Of a stretch of DNA of 64,000 nucleotides, positions 44,505-54,498 are shown in pieces. Source of the stretch: Owenia fusiformis. Taxonomy: Eukaryota; Annelida; Polychaeta; Sabellida; Oweniidae. The stretch lies in assembly GCA_903813345.2 (NCBI GenBank), contig CAIIXF020000124.1:250001-314000 (forward strand), given 5' to 3'. The notes beneath the pieces were generated by a model that worked only from the letters and a program-made list of their open reading frames with translations, was not told the DNA's origin and ran no database searches. A program made the position numbers and the translations under genes. The first letter of the stretch is position 1. Each line of letters begins with the position of its first letter.

Positions 44505-44901
44505 AGCAGTGCTATGTAACCATAATATGAGATAAGTCATTTAATAAGCATAAGATTTTGTACAAGACTATCATATACTTATTCAGTGTATTACAAAGTT
44601 TTTGCCAAAATTAAAGAGTTATTTTCCCAAAATAATGAAATTGTTCAATATGTAAATAAAACATAGCATATACATGTAGGCTATAGGCTTATTGTAGAAT
44701 AAACTCAGCAACAAAATGTATTGTTTTCTGACTAAGTATTGTGTTCAATATAGTGGACTGAACAATGATAATCCTCCCCCCCCCGACCAACAATAGTCCC
44801 ATGGGTGTTCGGATTAGACACATATGCTTGGATATTCCATGTGGGATAACATGAACATCCGATATATCTGATGTATATGGAAATTGTATTTGGGAACTGG
44901 A

Positions 44902-44907
44902 TTTATT
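44902..44907 (-). terminator. Poly(A) signal of the four-exon gene
   Basis: TTTATT on the plus strand gives AATAAA on the minus strand, 63 bases past the stop codon of the gene that ends at 44970. Confidence 0.5.
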
Positions 44908-44969
44908 TGAATGTTATTGGAATAAGCCCAGATGATCTTGGGAAAGCTATCCTCCTGTATTCCCATTGT

Positions 44970-47900
44970 TCAATGTTTGTTAGTTGGAAGATGACCTCCT
45001 GACAACCAAAGTGTTAAGATTCGAGTATTTGGAATCTCTCCTGCTTTATAATCCTGCAAATATACATGTATACATTTGATGTAAAATAAAGCTCAATTCT
45101 TTGCATGAGAGTGGTTTCCCTGTTCAAAAAGATTCAATCTTTTAACATTTTGACCAGCATAAGTACCTACCTTGTTATTGATTAATACTTATTCAAATTG
45201 GTACTATTCACTCAACTGCTTACAAAATTGAGGAAGGTAATTAAGTAAATTGTTAATATTTAATAAGTTGTAAAATGTAAAATGCATATAAGTTTGAATG
45301 GTGTGTTCTGATTGACTGGATTTTTGGATGTCATGCCCAGGCCCGTCAGATGGGGGGGGGGGGTGCGATGGGTGCGACCGCACCCTCCCCCCCCCTTTGA
45401 CACCCCCAATTTTTTTTTTAAATTAGAAATTTTTTTTTTTTGTATTTTTTTCATCATCTCATACACTTTTAAAGTGCCCAGAAAGCATCAAATAACATCT
45501 TAAAAGTGTAAAATTTTCTAGATGGAGTGGGCCACCCCTCACCCCCCCTCAATACAATGGAAAAGCTCTGAATTTATTTTATGTATTGTCTCAGACACTT
45601 TTAAAGTGCCCACACATCATCACATAGCTCCTTGATATAGTCAATGTTTCTGGGGGACTAACACTTGCTCCCCTTCGGGATCCCCATCCCATCTTCCCCT
45701 CTGGCACCCTCGCCCCCCTTGACACCCCTCCAAAAATTTGAAAAAATTGTGATTTTCTCAATTTTTTAATTAACTCATACACTTTGAAAGTGCCCAGAGA
45801 GCACTAAATAGCGTTTTAAAATTGTAAAATTTTCTAGGGGGACCACCCCTCACACCCCAGAAAACAATTGACAAAAATTCTGAATTTATTTCATGCATTG
45901 TCTCAGACACTTTTAAAGTGCCAAGACTTCATCAAATAGCACCTTGATATGGTCCATGTTTCTGGGGGCAGATATGGGGGACAAACACTTGCTCCCCCTC
46001 TGGCACCCTAATCCCACCTCCCCCTCTGGCATCCCCTTTGACACCCCCAAAAATTGAAAAAATTTAATTTTTTTCGATTGACTCATACACTTTAAAAGTG
46101 CCCAGAAGCACCAAAAATCATCTTAAAATTGTAAAGAGTTGGCCACCCCTCACACCCCCACAAAACAATTGAGAAAATTCTGAATTTCATGTATTGTCTC
46201 AGACATTTTTAAAGTGCCCAGACATCATCAAATGGAACCTTGATATGGTCATTGTTTCTTGGGGCAACCCCTCGCTCCCCCTCTGGCACTCCACCCCACT
46301 TCACCCTCTCATTCTCTTTGACATCCCCAAAAAGAATTTGAAAAAATTCACTTTTTATTGCCTCATTCACTTTAAAAGTGCCCAGAAAGCACAAAATGGC
46401 ATCTCAAAAGTGTAAAATTTTCTAAGGGGAGTGGGTCACTCTCACAAGTTTGGAAGTTGCATATTTTAAAAGTGCCTAGAAGTCACCAAGTGACATAATG
46501 AAATCATGAAAACATAAAATTTCTGGCAGCCAACTCCAAAAACTAAAGCATTCATTTACTCAAACACATTAAAAGTGCTCAGAATTAACCAGACAGCAAC
46601 TTGAAATTTTTCCTTGCTGCCCCCCTAAGAAGAAAATGATTGAAAAAAATCTGAATTTCTTAGCAATAGATTCTATTTCAATTAAACACCTTGAAAGGGT
46701 CCAGAAATCACTAAATGTGATCTTGAACTGGTAAAAGTTCTCGGGCATTTATGCCCTTCTAGTAAGCTTACACCCTCCCCCTATTCCAGTGTTTCTGCAA
46801 ATTTCTCATACAATATTTAGTCTATAAACAATACGAAAACAATAAAATACTACAAAATATAGGGAGTAACCTACCCCTCCCCCCCCTTTGACTTACACAA
46901 TTTGATTTACGCGGCAAAAAATTGACAATTTTATTTTCTCTTTAGTTAAAACCGCACCCCCCTTGGAGAAAAGTGTCTTACGGGCCTGATGCCTGCCTAC
47001 ATGTGAATAAATAATGAGACATACAGGTATCAGCTTACTTTTATCATTTTTATCATAGGATCTGCATACCCTCCAGTCAAGTTTGTCTAACATATAGGAC
47101 CAATCAGATGTGCTGCATGAAGCAACATACAATCCATGATAGATTCTTTCCCATTGGTTTGTTCTATCTTAACTTTGCTGCAATAAATGATAATAAAAAC
47201 AAATACAATATTTGATCAATGTCAATCATAAATTACACAAGTTTCACACTTAATGCAACAAAAGGAAATCTACAATTTCTTTGACATTGAAAACATTGTT
47301 TCCAATCAATTTTTAATTATTAACCATAGGTCAGATCTACAGAAATATTACTTCATTATAAAAATATATTGCGTATCAAATCATTGGCAAAGTACATCTA
47401 TATTAACCCTTGAAGCCTTAGGTATGAATTTCACACAAAGTCCCAAGAGGGGGAGGGGGTACAAAGGGCATAAGCATATTAAATTAATTACCCTATGTAC
47501 AATTCCACTGATTTTTTAAGAATACATTTGATGTACCTGTAGCCCCAGCTATTTGAAGACACTACCCAAAACCGACAAAATGTTTCGAAGAAAAAACGAA
47601 ACTCCAGGAGCTTTTTGTACATGTACCTCCCTTAGGCCTTCCAGGGTTAAATCTCCAAAATGACAATTCCAACCTTGACAGCAGGTAGAACATATTATGA
47701 ACCATATGAGAAGCTGACTTACACTGATAAGAACTTCCTGTCGTGTGGTTTTGTAAACATTTCAGAGAGATGTCTGTAAGAGCCAGTATAACTATCACAT
47801 ACATGAGGATAATATGAAAAGTGAACCACTAAAACTTATCAATATTCAGGTTTAAGGAAATTTTGTAATACCCTGCCATGTTATTTCCCCCGAATCAGCC

Positions 47901-48646
47901 CCCTGGTGGCCATCATGCCAGGCTTTGCAATACACATTGTCACGGTTATAGCAGTCCTAATCGTAAATTTATACATTATCACTCTCATACCTGAACTTGC
48001 AATACTATATTACATTGCCATGGTCATGCCAGGCCTTGCAGAACTATGTAACATTGTCACGGTCATGCCAGGCCTTGCAGAACTATAATACATTGTCACG
48101 GTCATGGCAGGCATTGCAATATAATACAGCATTGTCGCGGTTATACCAAGCTTTCATGAAAACATTACCGCGGTCATGGCAGGATCCTTGCGCTACTTAA
48201 AAACACTGAATAACATGGTGACGGTTACGCCAGGCATTAGTCTTGCAACAGATAGGGTCTCGTTATGATAATAGAAAATGATTAGAAGCTAGAACAGTAT
48301 CTCAAGTAAAGGTAGTCAATATCTACAGCAATTTGAGTCAAAAATTATAAATTGACTTGATAATATAAAGACAGATTCTAAAACCGTTTACCCTGGTTCA
48401 AAATTGCAGTCAGAGAGAATGTATCAAAATTTTGAAGCTTGGAACCAATGAAATAAGGAAATAACCAACCTGTTCAATGTGTTAATGCTGCAATTCTAAA
48501 CGATTTGTACCTTCTGATGTCCACAATATGTCGTTAGAAGTCCAGGTGTATTGTAATCGCTCAATTTATTACCCTGAAAATATGTTATTGTAGATATCAA
48601 AACATAGTTTTTACCGATTTGGAATCGAAAACATGACGGCATCCAT
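44970..48646 (-). CDS. Four-exon gene for an 86-residue soluble protein
   Basis: Minus-strand exons: 48646-48615, 47773-47723, 47163-47070 and 45053-44970 (32+51+94+84 = 261 nt, phases fitting at all three junctions). Start context TCAAAATGGATG is good. Donors are GTAAAA, GTAAGT and GTATGC; acceptors end CTTACAG, GATAG and TTTGCAG. The protein reads MDAVMFSIPNRHLSEMF, KPHDRKFLSV, NQWERIYHGLYVASC, SDWSYMLDKLDWR, then DYKAGEIPNTRI and ends LPTNKH. It is rich in W and Y and has no membrane segment. I do not recognise the family. A second donor (GTAAGC at 47038) would give a longer exon 3 but breaks the phase with exon 4. Poly(A) signal at 44902. Confidence 0.6.
45333..46993. mobile_element. 1.65-kb transposon of the CAGGCCCGT family, ATGCC duplication
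   Basis: The element (45338-46988) starts CAGGCCCGTCAG and ends CTTACGGGCCTG. ATGCC at 45333-45337 and 46989-46993 is an exact 5-bp target duplication. It is filled by a degenerate ~290-bp tandem repeat (CACTTTTAAAGTGCCCAGA, then TCTAG with CCACCCCTCACACCCC, then TCTGGGGG with CTCCCCCTCTGG), about five units. It sits in the last intron of the four-exon gene. No transposase. Confidence 0.85.
47904..48235. repeat. ~43-bp minisatellite in an intron
   Basis: About seven imperfect units of ACATTGTCACGGTCATGCCA then GGCCTTGCAGAACTAT. It lies between exons 1 and 2 of the four-exon gene. The 60- and 67-codon plus frames here are repeat artefacts. Confidence 0.8.
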
Positions 48647-48699
48647 TTTGAAAAATCTAGGTCAATTAACTGACATGTTTCGTCGATCCTAGGCTCAAT

Positions 48700-48960
48700 T
48701 AAGCGTTTGTACTTACTCATTATGAGGTCCATGGGTAGTCAGATATACAGCATACATATACAACATAGTAAATCTGCATGAGTACCATTATATTCAACCT
48801 AAAAAGGTCTAAATGTTCAAAAGCAAAAGTTTGTAACGCACGGCGGAACCGGAAACTGACGATCGCTCTTCAATTGTGAAACAAGAAAATCGAAAATAAT
48901 GATCTAGGTTTGAAAGTAATTTTCAGTGAGTTGCACGTATTCTTCACAAAATGTAAGTCG
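48700..48960. promoter_or_regulatory. Promoter region of the four-exon gene
   Basis: Upstream of the ATG at 48646 is a strong minus-strand donor (ATGA then GTAAGTAC at 48717) that could end a 5' non-coding exon. ACCGGAAAC near 48848 is an ETS-like motif in a locally CpG-rich patch (48838-48866). On the plus strand AAAAT then GTAAGTCG at 48953 may be a divergent first-exon donor. Confidence 0.3.
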
Positions 48961-49015
48961 ATAAAAATGTTTCCCATATCGTCTTGTATCATTTAAATAC
49001 CACTTTGAATCTCAG

Positions 49016-49345
49016 AGCAGGGGGAGATGGTTTTCTGCCAGTTTTTTCGAAAAAGTTTTAATTTCTTAAAAAATCGCTTGAAAAAAATTCGAATTGTTTC
49101 GAAAGCATTTCAGCTGCGTTTTCACGAGCTTTGAGTCATATCCACTCTAATGAACTAAGTTCTAGACTTATATAACTCAAAACTGAAAACAGAATTCAAT
49201 TTCATCAAAAATTCACAAAGTTAGGAACAATCAAAAATGGCTGGGTGATTTGGGGCTCTACCGACGAAATCGAAATATCGGACTTTATGACGTCCCGGCG
49301 GAAGTAGAAATCGGCCTAACCGAAGCACATTTGCGGCTTGGATCT
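49016..49345. repeat. Relative of the 420-bp satellite
   Basis: CAGGGGGAGATGGTTTTCTGCC matches the CCCTGGGGGAGATNGGTTTCTGCC block of the array at 40985-42480. The right end CTTGGATCTCCTGCTG is the reverse complement of the start of that array region. Confidence 0.5.
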
Positions 49346-49534
49346 CCTGCTGGATACCGTACATAAGATAATAAGATTCTTTGCGGAAAACATACGTGTG
49401 CTACAATCAATTTATGAATGAAAAGTTCTTGCATTTAAGATTAACATCAACCAAAAGAGAAGCGGCTCTTTTTTATGACATTTTCAACATGATGCCTTTT
49501 TGTAGAATTGCCCGATAGCTAAATCAGCTTTGCC

Positions 49535-49700
49535 AAGGGGGGGGGGGGGGGTCGATTTTCAAAAATATCCAGGGGGGGTTCACATTTGACAATCTTGGCC
49601 CAAATATGGCTAAAATCACTTAGAAGTGCTCAAAATGGTGAAAAACTGCATGATTTTGAAAGAATTTTTGGTCAGGGGGAGGGGGACCGCATTTTATGGG
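49535..49700. repeat. Internal piece of the CAGGCCCGTAGCCA family
   Basis: Poly-G of about 15, then AATGGTGAAAAACTGCATGA and GATTTTGAAAGA as in 27812-27850, then a second poly-G. Clear CAGGCCCG ends are missing. Confidence 0.55.
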
Positions 49701-49764
49701 TGAAGTTCAGTTTGACCGGGACAAATCGACACTCAAGTTTTACAAGTTTTTTAAAGTGTTTTTT

Positions 49765-49870
49765 ACAGGGCTGTCATCTGTCCCACAATATGCGTATTTG
49801 TCACGCATTTGCTGAAGAAATTGATCATGCCAGTTCTTTTGATTGGCAGAATATGTCATGCAAATACACA
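49765..49870 (+). repeat. End of the GCGTGAC repeat, inverted relative to 8240-8372
   Basis: ACAGGGCTGTCATCTGTCCC through TGCGTATTTGTCACGCATTT is the complement of the right end of the repeat at 8105-8372. Confidence 0.55.
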
Positions 49871-49994
49871 TTCTTTCTGATTATTGTCAAGTAGAAATAT
49901 TTCAGGAGCATCAAAAGACGAACACCGAAACATAAAAAAACGAGCTGCTTCGATTTTTGTCCCTTTGTTTCCTAATGTGTATACTGGACGGAAA

Positions 49995-50125
49995 AATTCA
50001 CTCAAAAATCCTCACTCCCGGGCTCAAGCAAATCAAATTCCTCACTCCCGGGAAGAAATTCTCCGTCAAATCCTTACCCCTGGGGGCAATAATGCGAGTC
50101 AAATTCCTTACCCTCCCCGCGTTTT
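49995..50125. repeat. Degenerate minisatellite with CTCACTCCCGGG units
   Basis: Four imperfect units carry CAAAT(C/T)CCTCACTCCCGGG-like text at 30-45-base spacing. They lie in an 88-codon plus frame (49884-50150) whose PHSR/IPYPPR motifs come from the repeat. An acceptor-like TATTTCAG ends at 49902, so use as an exon cannot be excluded. Confidence 0.5.
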
Positions 50126-50973
50126 AAATTCAATAAATGAATTAAGTTGAATAGGCGATGATAAAATCTTACCTTTAGTATCTTAAGGCCAGGGTGCATG
50201 TTTCGGAAATTTTCTGAATTCCTCAATTGAGTCACATGTTATTTTTTATACAGGAATCACTCCTTCCCCACATTGTCTACATCTTCCAGTCGTGCACAAA
50301 GAGTGCACTTATGTGCCTTAAAAAAAGACTGGTGAGGATTTTTTCGTAAAATGTATAAAGAACGAGAAAAGTCATCGAAAGGAAGGATATCATAGACTAG
50401 TATGTTCACTATGTACATCTATTACGTTGAAAAATCTTTGGTTGTTCCAATAATCTCTTTGCATTGAGAAGAAATCCTACAGTTTCAATGATCTTCAATT
50501 TTCTTCCGAATTTATCTAGGTACATTTACATTTCTATGACCGCCATTTTCGAAGGACGGTGCGTTACATTTTAAACCTAACGGTCCGGGGCCAAGGGTAA
50601 ACGCACCGGGGTCGATCCTCGATGCGGTATGGTTGCTCACCGCGGGTCATTCATATTTATATCTGTTATATGCAAAATGCTATTTATTTTGTTTTTAAGT
50701 GATTTCTATACATGTGCTTTTTCATGTTCAATTCACTCTGCAAAATTTAGATTTAAGTGCGTTTGATGTTTGAGCGTATTTATAAGCTATATCTTTAATT
50801 TAGGCGTGTAAATAGAACAGGCGATATGAAGGGGGGTTCACTGTATACAAACCTTGACGGGGATCCTCGGCGCACACGGGGTACCTTCGAGGTTGTTTTT
50901 GATAGTTTTCTTCATAGATCTGCCTTGTTCCCAGGGCCTTCTTCAGTTTAAATATTAACTTTTTCTACTTTGA

Positions 50974-51085
50974 CATTTGGTATGGCATATTGGTCCTATA
51001 TTTAGACATTTGGTATATCATTTGTGCTTGTATATCTGGAGATTTGGTATGGCATTGGTCCTATATTCGGGCATTTGGTATGGCT
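50974..51085. repeat. Short TTTGGTATGGCAT tandem repeat
   Basis: Four units of GACATTTGGTAT(G/A)NCATT followed by GGTCCTATAT- or TGCTTGTATAT-like text, spaced ~30-47 bases. Confidence 0.65.
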
Positions 51086-51454
51086 TTTGGGCGTTATTTT
51101 GGTTGGTACCTATATGGGAACACATTGAAATTTGACAGATTGTAATGGGAAATTGACATCTGAGGGTTAAGCCAGCCAAGGACCACCACCGTCAAAATTT
51201 ACATAAAGTGTGAATCCCCCGGGATCCATGAATTCTGTTGTTGTTGAATACACTGCGAGTTACCTTGCTTCTTATTGGATAAAATTCATCATAATGTAGC
51301 TAATTAATTGTAGCAACAATTGGAGTCTAGCTGAAGTTTACACGGACTGCACATGGGCATTACTCAAATGAATTACATGAATACATGATAGAGCGACAAG
51401 TTCCTTCGTTCCAAGCGTTGTCACGTGGAGGTCAACATAGTGTTTTATTTTCAG

Positions 51455-51656
51455 TTTACAAGAAACATTTATTTTACCTGATAACAAACTAAAGCTGGAA
51501 ACTCATTTGGAGGAGCAATGTCTCCTTCAAGTAAAGAAATTGCCGGGCGACTCCTTTACCCTATTCAGTCAAGAACTGTGCCAACCAGACATATACGAAA
51601 ACAAAGACTGGAAGAACAGCGGAAATAGAACACACGAGTTCATAGTACAAGTTTGA
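51455..51656 (+). CDS. Terminal coding exon of an unidentified gene
   Basis: A strong acceptor (GTTTTATTTTCAG) ends at 51454. From 51456 the frame is open for 66 codons to TGA at 51654-51656. It reads LQETFILPDNKLKLETHL, EEQCLLQVKKLPGDSFTLF, QELCQPDIYENKDWK and ends THEFIVQV. The mix of residues is protein-like, while the other two frames give only short peptides. It needs an upstream exon ending in phase 2, which I could not locate. A strong GTAAGT right after the stop suggests a spliced 3' UTR. I do not recognise the family. Confidence 0.5.
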
Positions 51657-51767
51657 GGTAAGTCTGTAGTGTACGATTGGAATTTTGATGCCTCATTATA
51701 GCCCAATGTTATTTTAAAATATGATCTTCTCCTTCCCAACATTGTCAATTTTTCACAAAGGGTGCAC

Positions 51768-51887
51768 TAAAGCAGACCCGTAGCCAGCTTTTACCATGGG
51801 GAGCGGTACCAAGGTGAGCCTTTGCCTAGGAGGTGGGGGGGGGGCTTTTTGACAAAACTGCATGGTTTTGACTACGGACCTGTAAAG
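51768..51887. mobile_element. 110-bp MITE of the CAGGCCCGTAGCCA family, TAAAG duplication
   Basis: The element (51773-51882) starts CAGACCCGTAGCCAGC and ends GACTACGGACCTG. TAAAG at 51768-51772 and 51883-51887 is an exact 5-bp target duplication. Poly-G tract inside. Confidence 0.85.
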
Positions 51888-51934
51888 TACCTAGAAAATA
51901 GCGAGGAGAATATTTTTTATAGAATGTAAAATAT

Positions 51935-52055
51935 TCAGACTATAGCCCACATATGTTAAAATATGGGAAAGAAAATATTTGTTTACATAGGAAGTGCCAT
52001 TCAAAATGGCCGTTTGGGTAAATTAATTTGCATATTTGTGACTTCCCTTAGCTTT
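51935..52055. repeat. Dispersed repeat also at 7970-8105
   Basis: Same-orientation match including TTGTTTACATAGGAAGTGCC and ATTCAAAATGGCCG. Confidence 0.65.
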
Positions 52056-52530
52056 ATTTCCACTTGACAATATGCTATGTTACTTTTTGTAGCATTTACT
52101 TGTACCTTACTCCCGGGACCGTACTACTAATTGAATTGTTGCTACGTTGACTTTTGGAAATTGAAGCTTCCTAGAATTGATAATTTTGTGCAGAAAATTT
52201 CCTGTTTTCCCACACGAGGGACATGAAGATAAACAGACTGAATTCCCAAGATCAGAGACAGGAGTCACTCATTTCTGTCATTATATGTCTCTGATTGGAT
52301 ATAGACTAAATATTGGCCAACGAACATGCATTTATGGTTTTTCATAAAAAATTATCGATGTACATTTCCAGATATGGTAGTGTGGTCTTTCGCACAAGTA
52401 CACCCGCGGAAATATGACCGGTGCATTTATCCTACCCACCTTGCTCTAATTTATTATGCAATAATACATGCTCCCATGTTAATACTCAAGCGTTTGCGCA
52501 TGCTCCTTATAATTTCCCGCTATTTCTAAT

Positions 52531-52592
52531 TCAACCAATCAGATTGTTCGTTGAAAAAACACATGATCATAATGGAGGAAAACTTGTACTTG
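52531..52592 (+). promoter_or_regulatory. Possible gene start: CCAAT box, ATG and donor
   Basis: CCAATCAGATTG near 52534, then ATG at 52572 (ATAATGGAGG), seven codons (MEENLYL) and a good donor GTAAGAAT at 52593. No second exon in matching phase was found. Weak. Confidence 0.2.
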
Positions 52593-53012
52593 GTAAGAAT
52601 TTATCCCATTTATTTCTAAATATTTCTCTTGATAGAATAACCCTAAAGATAAATTGCCTTCATATTCATAAAGAAGATAGTATAAGCTTCGTGTACATAT
52701 GAATCATAAGTTATTTTTGTAGAAGTATCAACTTGAAGTTGTAATTTTACTTGCTTTGTTTGTGATATTTAGTCTTTCCTATGTAGTCTACTGATGTAAG
52801 CTTATGCGGCGGCTGCCTATAGATCGCGATCTCTTTTGTAAACAAATATTTATAAGTTTATGTTTCACATCACTTTATCAACACACTGCAGCCCATTTCA
52901 TTGTTTTATTGCGTCAGTAAAACCTAATAAATAAGAAATCAAAAGATTATTGTGCAATAATATGTGGAAAAATATAAATTGTAAGCATACATTTAAAGTG
53001 TCCTGGTTAAGG

Positions 53013-53113
53013 TGCAGTGGTACTGAACAGGAAATGACAAAACAGGAAGTGACAATACCATGCTTGATTTCAAACATTTTTGAACCAAGATAACAGAGTT
53101 CTGTTTTGACCAT
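53013..53113 (-). repeat. Inverted copy of the 26205-26300 repeat
   Basis: GAACAGGAAATGACAAAACA to ATAACAGAGTTCTGTTTTGA is the complement of 26205-26300. Confidence 0.7.
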
Positions 53114-53327
53114 ATCTTCAAAAGACAGTTGTATATCTTGGATTGCTTCTACTTTGGCAAATAAAGTATAAGGGCATGGGGGTATTGCACAAAAATCTAA
53201 ATAATCTGAAATATACAAATGTCATTCATGTACAATATGAATATACTTTTCCATCTACTATGGGGATCATAAAGAATTGCAAAAGCTATGAAAATTACAT
53301 GCTGTCGCAAATGTAATAAATTCTTAC

Positions 53328-53391
53328 CTCAGTGTATTCAGTGCTCTATTTTCTCCGTCGAGTAAGTCCAAATATAGTGGAATTTGTGTCC
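53328..53391 (-). CDS. Candidate internal exon on the minus strand
   Basis: Acceptor TTCTTATTTGTCATTAG and donor CTGAG then GTAAGAA bound a 64-nt exon on the minus strand. The frame with leading phase 2 reads TQIPLYLDLLDGENRALNTL and leaves AG for the next exon. The peptide looks natural and the splice sites are good. A start further up at 53547 (ATGGCGGAACAG) is possible but no connecting donor was found. Function unknown. Confidence 0.35.
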
Positions 53392-53489
53392 CTAATGACA
53401 AATAAGAACTTCAAAAGTTGAAGTGGATATTCACATGATATGCCGACTCTTCAAATGTTGAGGTGATTTTGTCGCCCGATTGCGCCGGA

Positions 53490-53660
53490 ACGGAGGATTG
53501 GCTCCCAGAATGCAACATGACAAGCTTTCAAAATGCTGTTCCGCCATTTCGAAACCTGTCATGAGTAAATACGGTAACTGATGTTGCATTCTGGGAGTCA
53601 ACCGTCCTTGGATAACAAACATGGCGATTCATGAAAACATTCATTCGATTTGGTAGGGAT
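53490..53660. promoter_or_regulatory. Possible head-to-head promoter with inverted motifs
   Basis: TTGGCTCCCAGAATGCAACA (from 53498) and TGTTGCATTCTGGGAGTCAA (from 53582) are inverted copies; CCCAGAATGCA resembles the ZNF143/SBS motif. Start codons in YY1-like context point away from each other or outward: minus ATGGCGG at 53547 and plus ACATGGCGATT at 53621. The alternative is a small MITE with these arms as TIRs. Confidence 0.3.
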
Positions 53661-54458
53661 TTATTCATTATTTGCAGGTATGAAGCTTTGGATTCATTTA
53701 TTGTGCTACTTTAGTGAACGGGAATTATTTTTCTACCGCTTGGGAGAGGTTGAGACACAAAACTTGGAAATTAGCTCATTGTGACAACTTGTGAACGTTG
53801 AGTTTTATTTTTGTCCCCCACTGCAGGGGGGGGGGGGAGATTTCCCAAAGATGCCCTATCATATTAGCACGTTCGAAAACAAATTTTATAAACAGGCCTC
53901 AAATTGCCATTGAAATGGATCTCCAAATGTTCACTGTAGTTTTATGAGTATTCTCTACAAGTATGGATCGAGTAACTTCAATAGTATTACCGTAGGTTTG
54001 AAATGATGATGTTGAACTGATGTTAACGCCATTCCCAGGATTTCAAATTTAACTCTGCGCATGCGCAGCACTGAGAGAGCACGTGCTCATGATTGTTCAC
54101 GTGATCGAATCCTGCAATTTGATTGGAGATGATGCAAGAGATGATGTAATGGGGAATCCCCGAATACGATAGAATATGAAAGAATTATGGGAGCTACTCA
54201 CTCCTCCTGCCCCCACTGTATTACTGCACAATGGTCTCCCGATTTCTTATTTCTACTGACAAAATAAAACAGTGAAATGGGCTGTTCAGTAAGCCAATAT
54301 ATTATATCAGTAAATTTTTGTCTAGGGTACGCACAGAAAAAAGAGTAGCTCCCATAATTCTTTCATATTCTTTCGCATTCATGAACACAATTTATTTAAA
54401 TCACACCCATGCCCAATCAAATTGCAGCATATGATCATGTGATCAAGCATGAGCTTGT

Positions 54459-54498
<40 letters not shown>

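Larger units (their letters stand above)
43418..44880 (+). mobile_element. Decayed pogo/Tigger-type DNA transposon
   Basis: TA then CAGTAGAACCTGTATATCTG followed by repeated (A/T)ATC(T/C)GAACA motifs is typical of pogo/Tigger terminal repeats. A right-end relic is suggested by GGTGTTCGGATTAGACA near 44803 and ATATCTGATGTATATGG near 44865. A transposase C-terminal remnant lies at 44343-44504. The middle contains a 250-bp duplication. The transposase core is missing. Confidence 0.6.
52894..54285. mobile_element. Diverged, interrupted copy of the 8813-9215 TIR family
   Basis: The left TIR relic is at 52894-52985 (CCCATTTCATTGTTTTATTG, ATTGTGCAATAATATGTGGA), spacer text at 53130-53262 (ATCTTGGATTGCTTCTAC, TACAAATGTCATTCATGTAC), and the other end at 54225-54285 (CACAATGGTCTCCCGATTTC to CAGTGAAATGGGC). 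About 960 bases of unrelated sequence separate the last two, and the 26205-26300 repeat is inserted at 53013-53113. The copy is old and has been split by later events. Confidence 0.6.

Noticed and set aside
49884-50150. 88-codon plus frame
   Set aside because: Its second half is a CTCACTCCCGGG minisatellite. The acceptor at 49902 is plausible but no upstream exon in phase was established.
50575-50645. tRNA-like GGGGTCGATCCTCG text
   Set aside because: No cloverleaf can be completed; acceptor and anticodon arms are missing.
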